In this document: positions 7,714 to 18,803 of the stretch, one piece after another
Numbering within the stretch: position 1 is the first letter of the stretch
Layout of the letters: every line of letters starts with the position of its first letter
Assembly: GCA_937907525.1 (NCBI GenBank)
Contig: CALCIB010000304.1
Span: 1-58,650, forward strand
Origin: an uncultured Planctomycetales bacterium
GTDB taxonomy: Bacteria > Planctomycetota > Planctomycetia > Isosphaerales > Isosphaeraceae
DNA: 58,650 nt
Reading direction: 5' to 3'
Notes under the pieces: generated by a model
Told to the model about the DNA's origin: nothing
Seen by the model: only the letters and a program-made list of their open reading frames with translations
Databases searched by the model: none
Position numbers and translations under genes: made by a program

Positions 7714-8777
7714 ACGCCGCGTCGCGTCGCGACTTCCTGAAGCTCCCCGCGCTGGCGGCCGTCGGCGGCGGCTGGCTCGCCGGCGCGTCCAGGGCCCTCG
7801 CGGTCGAGGAGGTGCTCCCCAAGCACGTCACGCCCGAGACCATCGCGGCGGTCGTCAAGGGGCTGGACTACCTCGCCGCGCAACAGGCCGACGACGGCTC
7901 CTGGATCACCGGCGGCGGCCAGATGTACCCCGTCGCCATGACCGGCCTGGCCGGCACCGCGCTTCTGGCCCACGGCGATTCCCCCACCCGCGGCAAGTAC
8001 TCCCGGAGCGTGCAGGGGGCCGTCGAGTTTTTGGCGCGCTGCGGGACCGAATCCGGGCTGATCACCGGCCCCGGCCAGGACGGCGGCATCCCGATGCACG
8101 GCCATGGCTTCGCGCTTCTGTTCCTGGCCTGCGTCTACGGCATGATCACGAAGGAGGGGTTGCGGCGGCAGGTCCAGACCGTGATCCGCAAGGCCGTGAC
8201 CCTCACCAGCCAGGGCCAGAGCGGAGCCGGCGGCTGGACCTACACCCCCGGCAGCGGCGACGAGGGCTCCGTCACCGTCACCCAGGTCCAGGCCCTGCGC
8301 GCCGCCCAGAACGCCGGCTTCCTGGTGCCGCGGTCGGTCATCGAGGAGGCCGTGAAGTACCTCGACAAGTGCCGGACCCCGGAGGGGGGCATCCAGTACT
8401 CGCTTTCAAGCGCCACCGGCCCGCGGCTGCCGATCTCCGCCGCGGCCGTCGCCACGTTGTACAACGCCGGCCAGTTCGACGGCCCCATCGCCACCGACTG
8501 CCTGAAATACGTCTGGGACCAGTTCCGCGCCGTCGAGGGCTTCAGCAAGGGGGGCGGGCACGACTACTACGCCCACCTCTACGCCTCCCAGGGCTTCTAC
8601 ATGGCCGGCGACGAATACTGGGACGAATATTTCCCCAAAACCCGCGATCAACTGCTGGCCATGCAGCAATCCGACGGTTCCTGGAACGGCGACGGCATCG
8701 GCCAGGTCTACGGCACCGCCATCGCCGCCGTCATCCTCCAACTGCCGTTCAAGTTCCTTCCGGTCTTCCAGCGTTGA
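7710..8777 (+). CDS. Tat-exported prenyltransferase/squalene-oxidase-repeat protein
   Basis: A 355-residue protein starting at the GTG at 7710 that overlaps the SIMPL stop. It begins with a twin-arginine signal (ASRRDFLKLPALAAVGGG). The body has alpha/alpha-toroid repeats of the terpene-cyclase type: LAAQQADDGSWITGGG near residue 53 and LLAMQQSDGSWNGDGIGQVY near 310, both QxxDGSW-type. The acidic DxDD catalytic motif of squalene-hopene cyclases is not seen, so enzymatic cyclisation is not implied. Such proteins are abundant in planctomycetes and may bind or sense glycans or lipids. A palindromic repeat follows. Confidence 0.8.
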   Translation: MNAASRRDFLKLPALAAVGGGWLAGASRALAVEEVLPKHVTPETIAAVVKGLDYLAAQQADDGSWITGGGQMYPVAMTGLAGTALLAHGDSPTRGKYSRSVQGAVEFLARCGTESGLITGPGQDGGIPMHGHGFALLFLACVYGMITKEGLRRQVQTVIRKAVTLTSQGQSGAGGWTYTPGSGDEGSVTVTQVQALRAAQNAGFLVPRSVIEEAVKYLDKCRTPEGGIQYSLSSATGPRLPISAAAVATLYNAGQFDGPIATDCLKYVWDQFRAVEGFSKGGGHDYYAHLYASQGFYMAGDEYWDEYFPKTRDQLLAMQQSDGSWNGDGIGQVYGTAIAAVILQLPFKFLPVFQR

Positions 8778-8821
8778 GGCGATTTACCGAAGGTCATCGA
8801 GATCGAGCAACGATAAACATC

Positions 8822-8940
8822 CCTTCTCCCCTTGTGGGAGAAGGTGGCCGAAGGCCGGATGAGGGGTGATCCCGCCGGCTTTCGGTAGCGCCGCCCCTCA
8901 TCCGCCCCTCCGGGGCGCCTTCTCCCACAAGGGGAGAAGG
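8822..8940. repeat. Palindromic repeat R2
   Basis: A 119-bp element. The left arm starts ccttctccccttgtgggag at 8822 and continues into ggtggccgaaggccggatgagg. The right arm (8894-8940) is cccctcatccgcccctcc, ggggcgcc, then ttctcccacaaggggagaag. Each arm also has an internal small hairpin (ggccgaaggcc; gcccctccggggc). The arms match in the 'cttgtgggag/ctcccacaag' variant. It lies between the Tat-exported protein and moxR. Confidence 0.9.
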
Positions 8941-9003
8941 GGGAATTCAAGCGATCTTCTGATGAGGCGAGACAGTGTCGTCAATCAGTGAAGGGACGAG
9001 CCC

Positions 9004-10050
<1,047 letters not shown>

Positions 10051-11023
10051 CGCCGTCGCCCGCATCGCCGACCTGAGCCTGCGCTCTCGGAGGCTGGTCG
10101 AGGGCGCCATCAGCGGGCTGCACCGCAGCCCGTTCCACGGCTTCAACGTCGAGTTCGCCGAGTACCGCGAGTACTCCCCCGGCGAGGACCTTCGCCGCCT
10201 CGACTGGCGGGTTTACGCGCGCTCCGACCGCCACTACGTCAAGCAGTACGAGGAGGAAAGCAACGTCCGCGCCACCTTCCTCGTCGACGCCAGCGCCTCG
10301 ATGAACTACAAGGGAAGCGCCGCGACGCTCTCCAAGTTCGACTACGCCGCCACCCTGGTCGTCGCGCTCTCCATGCTGCTGACCCGCCAGCAAGACCCGG
10401 TGGGACTGGTCCTCTTCGACGAGAAGGCCGTCGCCACCGCTCCGCCGCGCGCCACCCAGGCGCAGGTGCAACTCGTCGCCGGCATGCTTCAAAACTGCCG
10501 ACCGGCCCGCAAGACCGAACTCGGCGGCCTGCTCCTGGCCATGGGCGACCAGTTCCGAAGACGAAACATGCTCGTCGTCGTCTCCGACCTGTTGACCGAC
10601 CTCGACGCGCTCTATCAGGGTCTCGACCGCCTCCGCTTCGGCGGCCACGAAGTCATGCTCATGCAAGTCCTCGACCGCGACGAGATCGACCTGCCGTTCG
10701 ACGGCCCGACCCTCTTCCAGGACATGGAGGGCGAGGAGGAACTCTTCGCCGAACCCCGCGCCTTCCAGCGGTCGTACCGAGCGGCGATGGACGACTTCCT
10801 CGCCGAGGTCCGCAAGGCGGCCGGCGCGCGCGGCTACGACCACGTCCGCTTCCTGACCGACGAACCCCTGGCCGACGCCCTCAGCCGATTCCTCCACGCC
10901 CGGCTCGAAGCCGGCCGCGCCGGCCGTCGAAGCCGTTAGCGCAACCAAGACCGTGGTAGGCCGTTTTACTCGACATCGCGGGACCGGATTCATCGAAAAT
11001 CACTGTAGACGAATATGTGTAAT

Positions 11024-11148
11024 CCCTTATCCCATTGTGGGAGAAGGTGGCCGAAGGCCGGATGAGGGGAGGCGCTTCCAGAGGCTTCCGGTCGCGCCCA
11101 CCCCTCATCCGCCCCTTCGGGGCACCTTCTCCCACAAGGGGAGAAGGG
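11024..11148. repeat. Palindromic repeat R3
   Basis: Left arm cccttatcccattgtgggag from 11024, with two small changes from the consensus. Right arm cccctcatccgccccttcgg at 11101 onward, ending ggggagaagg at 11147. This is the 'ttgtgggag/ctcccacaa' variant. It sits in the gap between the DUF58 and BatA-like genes and ends about 60 bases before the latter start. Confidence 0.88.
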
Positions 11149-11208
11149 ATTATCGCCATGACTCTCCCTCGGGGGACGAGCCGACGCTTTAGGGGCAACC
11201 GCCACGCC

Positions 11209-13380
11209 ATGACCTTCCTCAGCCCGCTATTGATCTGGGGCGCCCTTTTGGGGGCGATCCCCGTCATCATCCACCTGCTGAACCGCCGCCGGTTCCGCCG
11301 CGTGGAATGGGCCCCCATGAAGTACCTCAAGCTCACCGTCCAGCGCAACCGCCGCCGGATCCAGCTTGAGGAACTCCTGCTGCTCCTGCTCCGCGTCGCC
11401 CTGCCCGTCCTCCTCTTTTTCGCGCTGGCGCGACCCGTCCTGAGCCCCACCGGGCTGGAGCGCTGGATCGGCCGCGGCGGCGGGTCCAGCGAGGTCGTCC
11501 TGATCGACGACTCCCTGAGCATGGGCTATGCCGACGCCGACGGCCCGGCTTTCGCCAGGGCGCTGCAAGTCGCCGACGCGCTTCTGAGCGCCACGCCCCC
11601 GCGCGACCGCTGCACGCTGACGACCGCCTCGGCCCCGCGGGCGCCGATCGTCCACGACGTCGAGGCCGCGCGCCGCGAGGAACTGGCCGCGGCCGTCTCC
11701 GGCGTGACCCTCACCGCCACGCACGCCGCATGGCCCGCGGTCTTGGCCGGGGTCGACGACGTGTTGAAATCATGTACCTATCCGACGCGACGCCTCACCA
11801 TCGTCACCGACCTGCGCCGAAGCGGCTGGGACGCCGCCGTCAACGAGGTGACGAAGCGCTGGGCCGACGAACAAGTCGTCGTCCGCCTGGTCGACGTCGG
11901 CGTCGCGGCGACGGCCAACGTGGCGCTTCAGGCGCTCGAACCTTTGGACCGGACGATCCTCGCCGGCGCCCCCTCGGCGTGGGAGGCCGTCGTCCGGAAC
12001 GACTCCCCGCGCGCTCTGGAAGGCGCGAAGGCCGTGCTCCGGGTCGACGACAAACCGACCGAGATCCCCCTCCCCGAGATCGCCCCCGGCGCGACCGTCC
12101 GCGTCCCCGTCGCCGTCGCCTTCCCCGGCGCCGGGCCCCACGAGTTCTCGCTGCAACTCCCCGACGACGAACTGCCGGCCGACTCCCGCCGCTGGGCGGC
12201 CGTTCCGGTCAAGGACTCCCTTTTGATCCGCCTGGTCGACGGCGAACCGTCCGCGGAGCCGTTCGAGTCGGAGGTCGACTTCCTCGCCGCGCCCCTGTCG
12301 ATCGGCGTCGGCGCCGCGGAGGCGTGGCGGGTGGAGGTCGTCACCGACCACGAGGACTTCCTCTCCCCACGGATGGAGACGCCCGACGTCCTGGTCCTGG
12401 CGAACGTCGCCGCGCCGACGCCCGAGCAGGCCGATCGCCTCCGAAAACTCGTCCGCGAGGGAATGGGCCTGATGATCTTCCCAGGCGCCCGGACGGACCT
12501 TGATATGTACAACGACCTGCTTTTCCGGGTCGAGCCGCGGCTGCTCCCCTTCCCGTTCAAGGCCGCGTCCGACCAGGCGTTCCACGGCCTGGCGATCGAG
12601 CCGGTTCGGCCGTCGCCGCTGGAGAAGCTGCTGGACCTGAAGGCGTCGGCGCTGGAGCGGATCCCGGTGCGCTGGACCGCCGTCGTCGACGAGGCGGCCG
12701 GGACGTCGGGAGAGAAGGCCGACGACGTCCGGACGCTCGCCCGCTGGAACGACCCCGACCGCTCCCCCGCCGCCGCCGAGCGCGTCGTCGGCGACGGCCG
12801 CGTCCTGCTCTGGACCACCACCGCCGACCGCGCCGGCAACGACTGGCCCGTCGAGCCCAGCTTCGTCATGGCGATCCGGGAGGCCGTCCAGGGGGTCGCC
12901 CGCGGCACGACGCTTTCGCACACGGTCGCGGCCGGCGAGCCGATCCGCCGCGTCGTCCATTCCAGCTATGAAGTCGCGAACGTCCAGCTCAAGCCCCCCG
13001 GTGGCGCCGAGCCGGTGGCGCTCGCGGCCGTCCCCCGACCCGACGACCCGGCCGACGACCAGGGACCCTCGACGCTGATCGACGTCCCCGACTCCCGACG
13101 CGCCGGCGCGTATCGGCTATCGTGGGAGGAAGGCCCGCTGGGCGCGCGCGAGGACGTCTTCGCCGCCAACCCCGACCCCCGCGAAAGCCTGTTGGAGCGG
13201 ATCGCGCCCGAGGAGATCCGCAAGCTGACGGCGCCGCTGGACGTCGAGGTCGTCGAGGCCCGCGGCCTGGATTCCATGGGCCCCGTCGGCCGCGAGATCT
13301 GGCGCGACCTGGCCGCCGCCCTACTCGTCCTGCTCGTCGCCGAGGCGGCCCTCGCGGCGTGGGTGAGCCGGTCCCGATGA
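11209..13380 (+). CDS. BatA-like membrane protein with VWA domain
   Basis: A 723-residue protein. The start at 11209 is preferred because the BatA N-terminal membrane domain begins there (MTFLSPLLIWGALLGAIPVI, then IHLLNRRRFRRVEWAPMKYL); an alternative ATG at 11158 would add 17 Arg-rich residues. A second helix is LLLLLLRVALPVLLFFALA. The VWA fold begins near residue 97 with LIDDSLSMG, giving DxSxS. A long extracytoplasmic part follows, with a glutamine-amidotransferase-like segment (DVLVLANVAAPTPEQADRL), and a last helix close to the C-terminus (AALLVLLVAEAALAAWV). It is likely a partner of the MoxR ATPase. Confidence 0.85.
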   Translation: MTFLSPLLIWGALLGAIPVIIHLLNRRRFRRVEWAPMKYLKLTVQRNRRRIQLEELLLLLLRVALPVLLFFALARPVLSPTGLERWIGRGGGSSEVVLIDDSLSMGYADADGPAFARALQVADALLSATPPRDRCTLTTASAPRAPIVHDVEAARREELAAAVSGVTLTATHAAWPAVLAGVDDVLKSCTYPTRRLTIVTDLRRSGWDAAVNEVTKRWADEQVVVRLVDVGVAATANVALQALEPLDRTILAGAPSAWEAVVRNDSPRALEGAKAVLRVDDKPTEIPLPEIAPGATVRVPVAVAFPGAGPHEFSLQLPDDELPADSRRWAAVPVKDSLLIRLVDGEPSAEPFESEVDFLAAPLSIGVGAAEAWRVEVVTDHEDFLSPRMETPDVLVLANVAAPTPEQADRLRKLVREGMGLMIFPGARTDLDMYNDLLFRVEPRLLPFPFKAASDQAFHGLAIEPVRPSPLEKLLDLKASALERIPVRWTAVVDEAAGTSGEKADDVRTLARWNDPDRSPAAAERVVGDGRVLLWTTTADRAGNDWPVEPSFVMAIREAVQGVARGTTLSHTVAAGEPIRRVVHSSYEVANVQLKPPGGAEPVALAAVPRPDDPADDQGPSTLIDVPDSRRAGAYRLSWEEGPLGAREDVFAANPDPRESLLERIAPEEIRKLTAPLDVEVVEARGLDSMGPVGREIWRDLAAALLVLLVAEAALAAWVSRSR

Positions 13381-13438
13381 GGATCAAGCCACGATGAAGA
13401 CGACCGCCGCTGATTCAGGAGGACCGCGAATGAATCGT

Positions 13439-13614
13439 CTTCCCCCCTCGCGGGGGAAGACAGACCGCTCGGCGGTCAGATGAGGGGGATGACAAGCGAC
13501 AAGACCGTTGCAATTAGCGAAGGCCCGTCCCACGGCGCTGGATCCCGACGGCCTTCCTGCTCGCTCCCCCCTCATCCGGCCCTTCGGGCCACCTTCCCCC
13601 GCGAGGGGGGAAGG
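13439..13614. repeat. Palindromic repeat R4 (acagaccg variant)
   Basis: Left arm cttcccccctcgcgggggaa at 13439, then gacagaccgctcggcggtca and gatgaggggg. Right arm ccccctcatccggcccttcg at about 13566, ending gaggggggaagg near 13613. The outer arms use the 'ctcgcggggg' variant and match each other, while the left internal hairpin (gaccgctcggcggtc) is unlike the ggccc-gggcc hairpin of the right arm. It fills the 278-base gap between two VWA genes. Confidence 0.88.
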
Positions 13615-13658
13615 CCGTTTGAATCCACGACGGTCGACAACAAAGGACCGCGCCCGGC

Positions 13659-16112
13659 ATGAACCGCTTCTGGCAATACCTCCTGGGAATCGAGCCCCCA
13701 TCCCCCGGCGCCCCGCCGCCGGACGGCGTCCGGCTGGACCTCGCGGCCTTGCCGAAAGGGGCCTCGGCCGTCTGGCTGGCGCTGGCGGCGGTCGTCGTCG
13801 TCTGGCTCGTCTGGAAGCTCACGAACTGGCACCGCAAGGAACTGACGACGTCCCGTCGCGCCGCCCTCGCCGCGCTTCGGCTTTTGGTCCTGGCCGCGCC
13901 GGCGGTCATGCTTCTGGAACCCGTCCTGGTCTTCACGCGCCGCGAGGAAACCCCGTCGCGACTGGCGCTCATCCTGGACGACTCCGAAAGCATGCGCTTC
14001 TCCGACCCCTACACCGACGCCGCCCACGCCGCCGCGGTGGCCGGCAAGCTCGGCGTCGAGGCCAAGGACGGCAAGGCGGCCGTCGACGTCCTCCGCGAAA
14101 CCCCCCGGCTGGCGCTCGTTCAAAAAGCCCTCGGCGCGAACCTGGAGGCGCTTTCCAAAGGCCGCGAGGTCCTGATTTACGACCTGGAATCGGCCGCGCG
14201 ACCAGGCGCGGGCGACTCGTCGCGCTCGCGGAAGCTCGACGACGTCCAGCCCAAACGCGCCGTCTCGCCCGTCGGCGACGCGCTGGCCGGCGTGTTGGCC
14301 TCGCTCCGCGGCCAGCCGGTCGCGGGCGTGGTGATCGCCACCGACGGCCGCTCCAACGCCGGCGAGGATCCGACCCGCGTCGCCGAGGCCGCCGCCCGGC
14401 GACGGATCCCGATTTACGCGATCGCCGCCGGGGCCGACGAGGGCCCTCGCAACGTCCGCCTGGCGGAACTGCAAGTCGATCCCGTCGTCTTCGCCCGCGA
14501 TCCGACCACCGTCGCCGTCGTCGTCGACTCCCGCGGCCTCAAGGACGCGGAGGCGAACGTCGTCCTGGAGCGCCGGATCAACGAAGGCGCCTGGGAAGCC
14601 CTCGGCTCCCGGCGGACGGCCCTGGGCGAGGACGGCGTCTTGAAGCGGATCGCCTTCCGAGTGACCCCGGCCGTGATCGGCCAGTACGAATACCGGGCGC
14701 GCGTCGAGGACGCCGGCCCCGAACTGACCGAGGACGACAACCAGGCGACGGCCGCCGCCCGCGTGGTCCGTCGCCAGATCCGCGTGCTCCTGGTCGCCGG
14801 CGGTCCCTCGCCGGAGATGCAGTTCCTGCGCAACGCCCTGATGCGCGACCAGCAGGTCGAGTTCTCCGGCTGGCTCCAGCACGCCGACCCCGGCTTCCGA
14901 CAACCCGGCGACCGCCCCATCACCCGGCTCCCCGCCGACGCCGAGGAACTCGCCCGCTACGACGCGCTCTTGCTGATCGACCCCGACCTCCGCTCCATGG
15001 GCGTGCAATGGCCGGAGATGATCCGGAACTTCGTCGGCCGCGACGGCGGCGGGTTGATCTTCGTCGCCGGCGAACTCTTCTCGCAGCAACTCTTCGAGGC
15101 GGCCGACGCCAAGACGCCGGGGGGCGACTGGATCAAGGTCCTCCCCGTCGTCCGCGACCCCGGCCTCTTCCGCACCGACGCCGAGGCCCGCCTCAGTTCT
15201 CAAAACACCTACACGTTGGACCTCACCCCGGAAGGCCGCGGCGACCCGGTTTTCGAGTTCAACCCCGACCCGATCCGTAACCGCGCGACGCTCTCCAGCC
15301 TGCCGGGGATGTACTGGAGCTTCCCCGTCACCCGCGCCCGCCCCGGCGCCGTCGTCCTGGCCCGCCACGGCGACCCCCGGATGGCCAACCAGTACGGCCG
15401 ACACGTCCTGTTGGCCTCGCAACTCTACGGACCCGGCCGAACCGTCTTCATCGGCTTCGACAGCACTTACCGCTGGCGGTACCTCGGCGAGGACTTCTTC
15501 GACGGCTTCTGGGCCCGCCTCGTCGACCGCGTCGGCCGCAACAAGGCGCTGGGGGGGCGCCACCCGTTCCTCGTCAGCCTGGACAAGGGGACGTACCGCG
15601 TCGGCGACCGCGTCCACGCCTCCGTCCGCTACAACGACCCCGCGGCGCTCGCCGAGGCGGCCGAACTGACGGCCGAACTGGAAGCCGCCGGCCAACCCCC
15701 CGAGCCGATCCGGTTCGAGAAGTCGACCGAGGATCCGGCGCTCGCCACCGCCGAATTCCCCGCCGGCCAGGCCGGCGCGTACTCGCTCCGAGTCGCGCCG
15801 ACCTCCGCGCCGGACCTCGCCGGCGGCGAGGCGCGCGTCTCCACCACCACCTTCCGCGTCGAGCCCCCCCGGCGCGAGATCGACGAGCCGTCGCTGAACC
15901 GCCCGCTCCTGGCCGAACTCGCCCGCCAGACCGGCGGCCGGGTCTTCGAGCTGTCCGACGTCGACCAGCTCGACGCCGCCGTCCCCGTCCGCGAGACCTC
16001 CCGCGCGATCGAGGAACGCGACGAGCTGTGGGACGCCCCCCTGCTCTTCGGCCTGATCGTATTCGGCCTGACCGCCGAGTGGATCCTCCGCAAACGCTTC
16101 CGGTTGGTCTAA
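13659..16112 (+). CDS. Large VWA-domain membrane protein
   Basis: An 817-residue protein. Two N-terminal helices (WLALAAVVVVWLVWKL near 45-60; ALRLLVLAAPAVMLLEPVLV near 75-95) are followed by a VWA domain with LALILDDSESM (DxSxS) near 112. A class I glutamine-amidotransferase-like region follows (RVLLVAGGPSPEMQFLRNAL; YDALLLIDPDLRSMGVQW; GGLIFVAGELFSQQLF) without an obvious Cys nucleophile. A C-terminal helix is LLFGLIVFGLTAEWIL. This architecture is standard for the fourth gene in planctomycete MoxR clusters. The substrate is unknown. Confidence 0.85.
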   Translation: MNRFWQYLLGIEPPSPGAPPPDGVRLDLAALPKGASAVWLALAAVVVVWLVWKLTNWHRKELTTSRRAALAALRLLVLAAPAVMLLEPVLVFTRREETPSRLALILDDSESMRFSDPYTDAAHAAAVAGKLGVEAKDGKAAVDVLRETPRLALVQKALGANLEALSKGREVLIYDLESAARPGAGDSSRSRKLDDVQPKRAVSPVGDALAGVLASLRGQPVAGVVIATDGRSNAGEDPTRVAEAAARRRIPIYAIAAGADEGPRNVRLAELQVDPVVFARDPTTVAVVVDSRGLKDAEANVVLERRINEGAWEALGSRRTALGEDGVLKRIAFRVTPAVIGQYEYRARVEDAGPELTEDDNQATAAARVVRRQIRVLLVAGGPSPEMQFLRNALMRDQQVEFSGWLQHADPGFRQPGDRPITRLPADAEELARYDALLLIDPDLRSMGVQWPEMIRNFVGRDGGGLIFVAGELFSQQLFEAADAKTPGGDWIKVLPVVRDPGLFRTDAEARLSSQNTYTLDLTPEGRGDPVFEFNPDPIRNRATLSSLPGMYWSFPVTRARPGAVVLARHGDPRMANQYGRHVLLASQLYGPGRTVFIGFDSTYRWRYLGEDFFDGFWARLVDRVGRNKALGGRHPFLVSLDKGTYRVGDRVHASVRYNDPAALAEAAELTAELEAAGQPPEPIRFEKSTEDPALATAEFPAGQAGAYSLRVAPTSAPDLAGGEARVSTTTFRVEPPRREIDEPSLNRPLLAELARQTGGRVFELSDVDQLDAAVPVRETSRAIEERDELWDAPLLFGLIVFGLTAEWILRKRFRLV

Positions 16113-16153
16113 CGAAGGGAGAAGAATATGTCGCGGGCTCCGACGACGAAAAC

Positions 16154-16320
16154 CCTTCTCCCCTTGAGGGAGAAGGTGGCCGAAGGCCGGATGAGGGGTC
16201 GACCGGCGCCGCGACGCGCCGAACGCCCCGGCCTCGCGAACGCCTGGGAAGCCGAAGGCCCTCGGTCGCGCCACCCCTCATCCGGCCCTTCGGGCCACCT
16301 TCTCCCTCAAGGGGAGAAGG
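16154..16320. repeat. Palindromic repeat R5
   Basis: Left arm ccttctccccttgagggaga from 16154, right arm from 16274 ending ctccctcaaggggagaagg at 16320. The arms match in the 'cttgaggg/ccctcaag' variant, different from R2, R3 and R6. It fills the gap before the DUF4175-like gene. Confidence 0.9.
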
Positions 16321-16354
16321 CGGGAGAAGCCGCGGCTTGCGAGGGGGCCCCGTC

Positions 16355-18580
16355 GTGTCGAGCTTGACCCCGACCACCGAAAACCCGAGCGAAGCCCGCG
16401 CCCGCCTGCTCGCCGAACTGGCGAGGCCGCGACGCCGGCTCCGGCTCCAACTGGGCCTGGAGATCCTGGCCGAGGCCGCCGCCGCGGCCGTCGCCGCGGG
16501 CGCGCTGTTGGTCGCGCTCGACTGGCTCTCGCGGCCGGGACTCCCCGCGCGCGGCGCGCTTCTGGCCGTCGCCGTCGCGGCGTTCGTCGCCTTCCTCGCC
16601 GTCCGCGCGGCGCGACGGCGGACCGCGGCGCGGCTGGACGACCTGACGCTCGCCCTGACCCTCGACCGCCTCCGCCCCGGCCTCGGCCAGCAGGTCGCCG
16701 ACGTCCTCCAGCTTCCCGACCTGCTCGACGACCCCGAGGGATCGGCCTCCCCCGCCATGGTCCGCCTGGCCGTCCGCCAAGCCGTCGAGGCGCTCGACGC
16801 CTCCGATTGGAAACGGCTCTGGAACCGCCGCCGCACCGCCGCCCACGTCGCGCTCGGCCTGGCCGCGCTGGCCGTCCCCGCCGCCTTCGCCGCGATCGCC
16901 CCCGACGCCGCTCGACTCAGCCTCGCCCGCTGGCTCCAGGGGTCCGACGAACGCTGGCCGCAATCGACCTACCTGTCGGTCATGAACCTCGACTCCCGCG
17001 GCCGCCTCGTCGCACCCCGCGACGAACGCGCGGCGCTTGAGGTCCGAAGCGACCTTCCCTTGATCGAACATGTCGGCGATCGTTGGCTCGTCGGCGGCCG
17101 CGGCTCGACCCCCCTGCCCCTTCGTCGCGAGCCGAAATCGTCCCGAGCCCCCGAGGTCGTCGCCGTCCGCGAGTACGCGCCCGGCGCGCGCGCCCGCTCG
17201 GCGAACATGACCGAGACGTCGCCCGGCCGCTTCCAGTACGAGTTCCCCCCCGCGTCGGAATCGTCCACGTTCGACCTGGCCGGCGGCGACGACTGGCTCG
17301 GCCCGATCACGGTGGAGCGCGTCGACCGCCCCGCCCTGGCGACCACCCGGATCCGCGTGAAGGAGCCCGGCTCCGCCGACCCCGACTTCCGCGACGTCGA
17401 CGACGCCCCCGCCCGGCTCATGTTCCTCCCCGACTCCGAGATCGAACTGACCCTGGAGGGGACGCAAGACCTCGCCGCCGTCAAGATCACGGCCAACCCC
17501 GGAACGTCGCCGACGCCGGAACGCCTCGGCCCCCGGACCTTCCAGACGCGCTGGACGCTCAAGGATCCCGTCACCTTCGAAATCGTCCTTACGTCGACGG
17601 AGACCGGCCTGACGTCGAAGCCGACGTTCCTGACCGTCGGCGTCCAGCGCGACCGCGAGCCCCGCGTGACCCTCCGCGCCGCGGGCGTCGGCGCGCGGGT
17701 GACCGCCGCGGCCACCATCCCCCTGACCCTCGCCGCGACCGACGACCTCGGCCTCGCCGCCCTCCGCATCCAGGCCGAGCGAAGCGTCATCACCGCCGAA
17801 TCCGACAAGCCCGAGCAAAAGACGAGCAAGACCGCGATCCCGATCCCGTTCGAGCCCGACCCCGCCCGGCCGACGCTCGACCACCAGGCCCGCCACGACG
17901 TCTCCCTTCAGGCCGACCCGCCCGCCGACGGAACGATCCTCCGCTTCGTCGGCGAGGCCGACGACCGCTGCGCCCGCGGCGCCCAGACCGGCCGCTCCGG
18001 CGTCGTGGCCTTCACCGTCGTGGCCCCGGACGAACTCTTCTACGAGATCCTCATCCGCCAGCGCGCCGAGCGCGCCAAGTTCCTGGCGATCGTCGAGACG
18101 ACCGAGAAACAAACGCCCGCCCTGGAGGGCGACCCCAAGCCCGAGGACGTCGTCGCGATCGCCCGCGCCGTCCGCTCGGCCACGCGCCAGACCGACCAGA
18201 TCGCCGGCCGGATCGCCGACGCGCTCTTGGAGATGAAGCTCAACCAGATCGGCTCGCCCAAGTCGCTCCGCCTGCTGCAAGAGGGCGTCGTCGACCCCCT
18301 CCGCGCCCTGGCCTCCGGGCCGATGCCCGGACTTCAATCGACCCTCCAAACCCTCGCCGCCGCCGCCGCCCAGGGCCCCGCCGGGGACGAGGCTCGACGC
18401 CGACACGCCGAAGTCGTTACAACGATGAGACGGGTCCTCGAACAGATGTCCCAGTGGGAGAGCTTCGTCGACGTCGTCAACCAGGTCGCGGAGGTCATCG
18501 AAATGCAGCGCAAGGTCCTCCAAAAAACCGAACAGGCCCGCGAGACCCGAGCCCGGGAGGTCTTCGATGACCAGCCGTGA
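16355..18580 (+). CDS. DUF4175-like membrane-anchored protein
   Basis: A 741-residue protein starting at the GTG at 16355, with GAGGGGG at 16341-16347 as ribosome site; the open frame before it runs through a repeat. Three hydrophobic stretches lie near the N-terminus (AEAAAAAVAAGALLVALDWL near 33-52; LLAVAVAAFVAFLAVRAA near 63-80; HVALGLAALAVPAAFAAIA near 155-175). A long beta-rich part follows, then a helical C-terminal third. The layout and the neighbourhood match DUF4175-type proteins found after VWA genes. The stop at 18580 is followed by a repeat. The function is unknown; a scaffold role beside the VWA proteins is an inference. Confidence 0.65.
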   Translation: MSSLTPTTENPSEARARLLAELARPRRRLRLQLGLEILAEAAAAAVAAGALLVALDWLSRPGLPARGALLAVAVAAFVAFLAVRAARRRTAARLDDLTLALTLDRLRPGLGQQVADVLQLPDLLDDPEGSASPAMVRLAVRQAVEALDASDWKRLWNRRRTAAHVALGLAALAVPAAFAAIAPDAARLSLARWLQGSDERWPQSTYLSVMNLDSRGRLVAPRDERAALEVRSDLPLIEHVGDRWLVGGRGSTPLPLRREPKSSRAPEVVAVREYAPGARARSANMTETSPGRFQYEFPPASESSTFDLAGGDDWLGPITVERVDRPALATTRIRVKEPGSADPDFRDVDDAPARLMFLPDSEIELTLEGTQDLAAVKITANPGTSPTPERLGPRTFQTRWTLKDPVTFEIVLTSTETGLTSKPTFLTVGVQRDREPRVTLRAAGVGARVTAAATIPLTLAATDDLGLAALRIQAERSVITAESDKPEQKTSKTAIPIPFEPDPARPTLDHQARHDVSLQADPPADGTILRFVGEADDRCARGAQTGRSGVVAFTVVAPDELFYEILIRQRAERAKFLAIVETTEKQTPALEGDPKPEDVVAIARAVRSATRQTDQIAGRIADALLEMKLNQIGSPKSLRLLQEGVVDPLRALASGPMPGLQSTLQTLAAAAAQGPAGDEARRRHAEVVTTMRRVLEQMSQWESFVDVVNQVAEVIEMQRKVLQKTEQARETRAREVFDDQP

Positions 18581-18644
18581 CCGAACGCCATCGCCTGCTC
18601 GGGCGTGGCGTCGAAAACCTGGAGGAAGCGCGATGGCGATCCTC

Positions 18645-18766
18645 CCTTCTCCCCTTGTGGGAGAAGGTGGCTCGAAGGGCCGGATGAGGGGTGGCGCGAC
18701 CGGAAGCCTTGGGGGGAGCACCCCTCATCCGGCCTTCGGCCACCTTCTCCCACAAGGGGAGAAGGG
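18645..18766. repeat. Palindromic repeat R6
   Basis: Left arm ccttctccccttgtgggaga from 18645, then ggtggctcgaagggccggat. Right arm cccctcatccggccttcggc at 18721, ending ggggagaagg at 18765. The arms match in the 'cttgtgggag' variant. It sits between the DUF4175-like and coiled-coil genes. Confidence 0.9.
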
Positions 18767-18803
18767 ATTATACATACTCGCGCGCGATGGTCTTCGGCGA
18801 AGC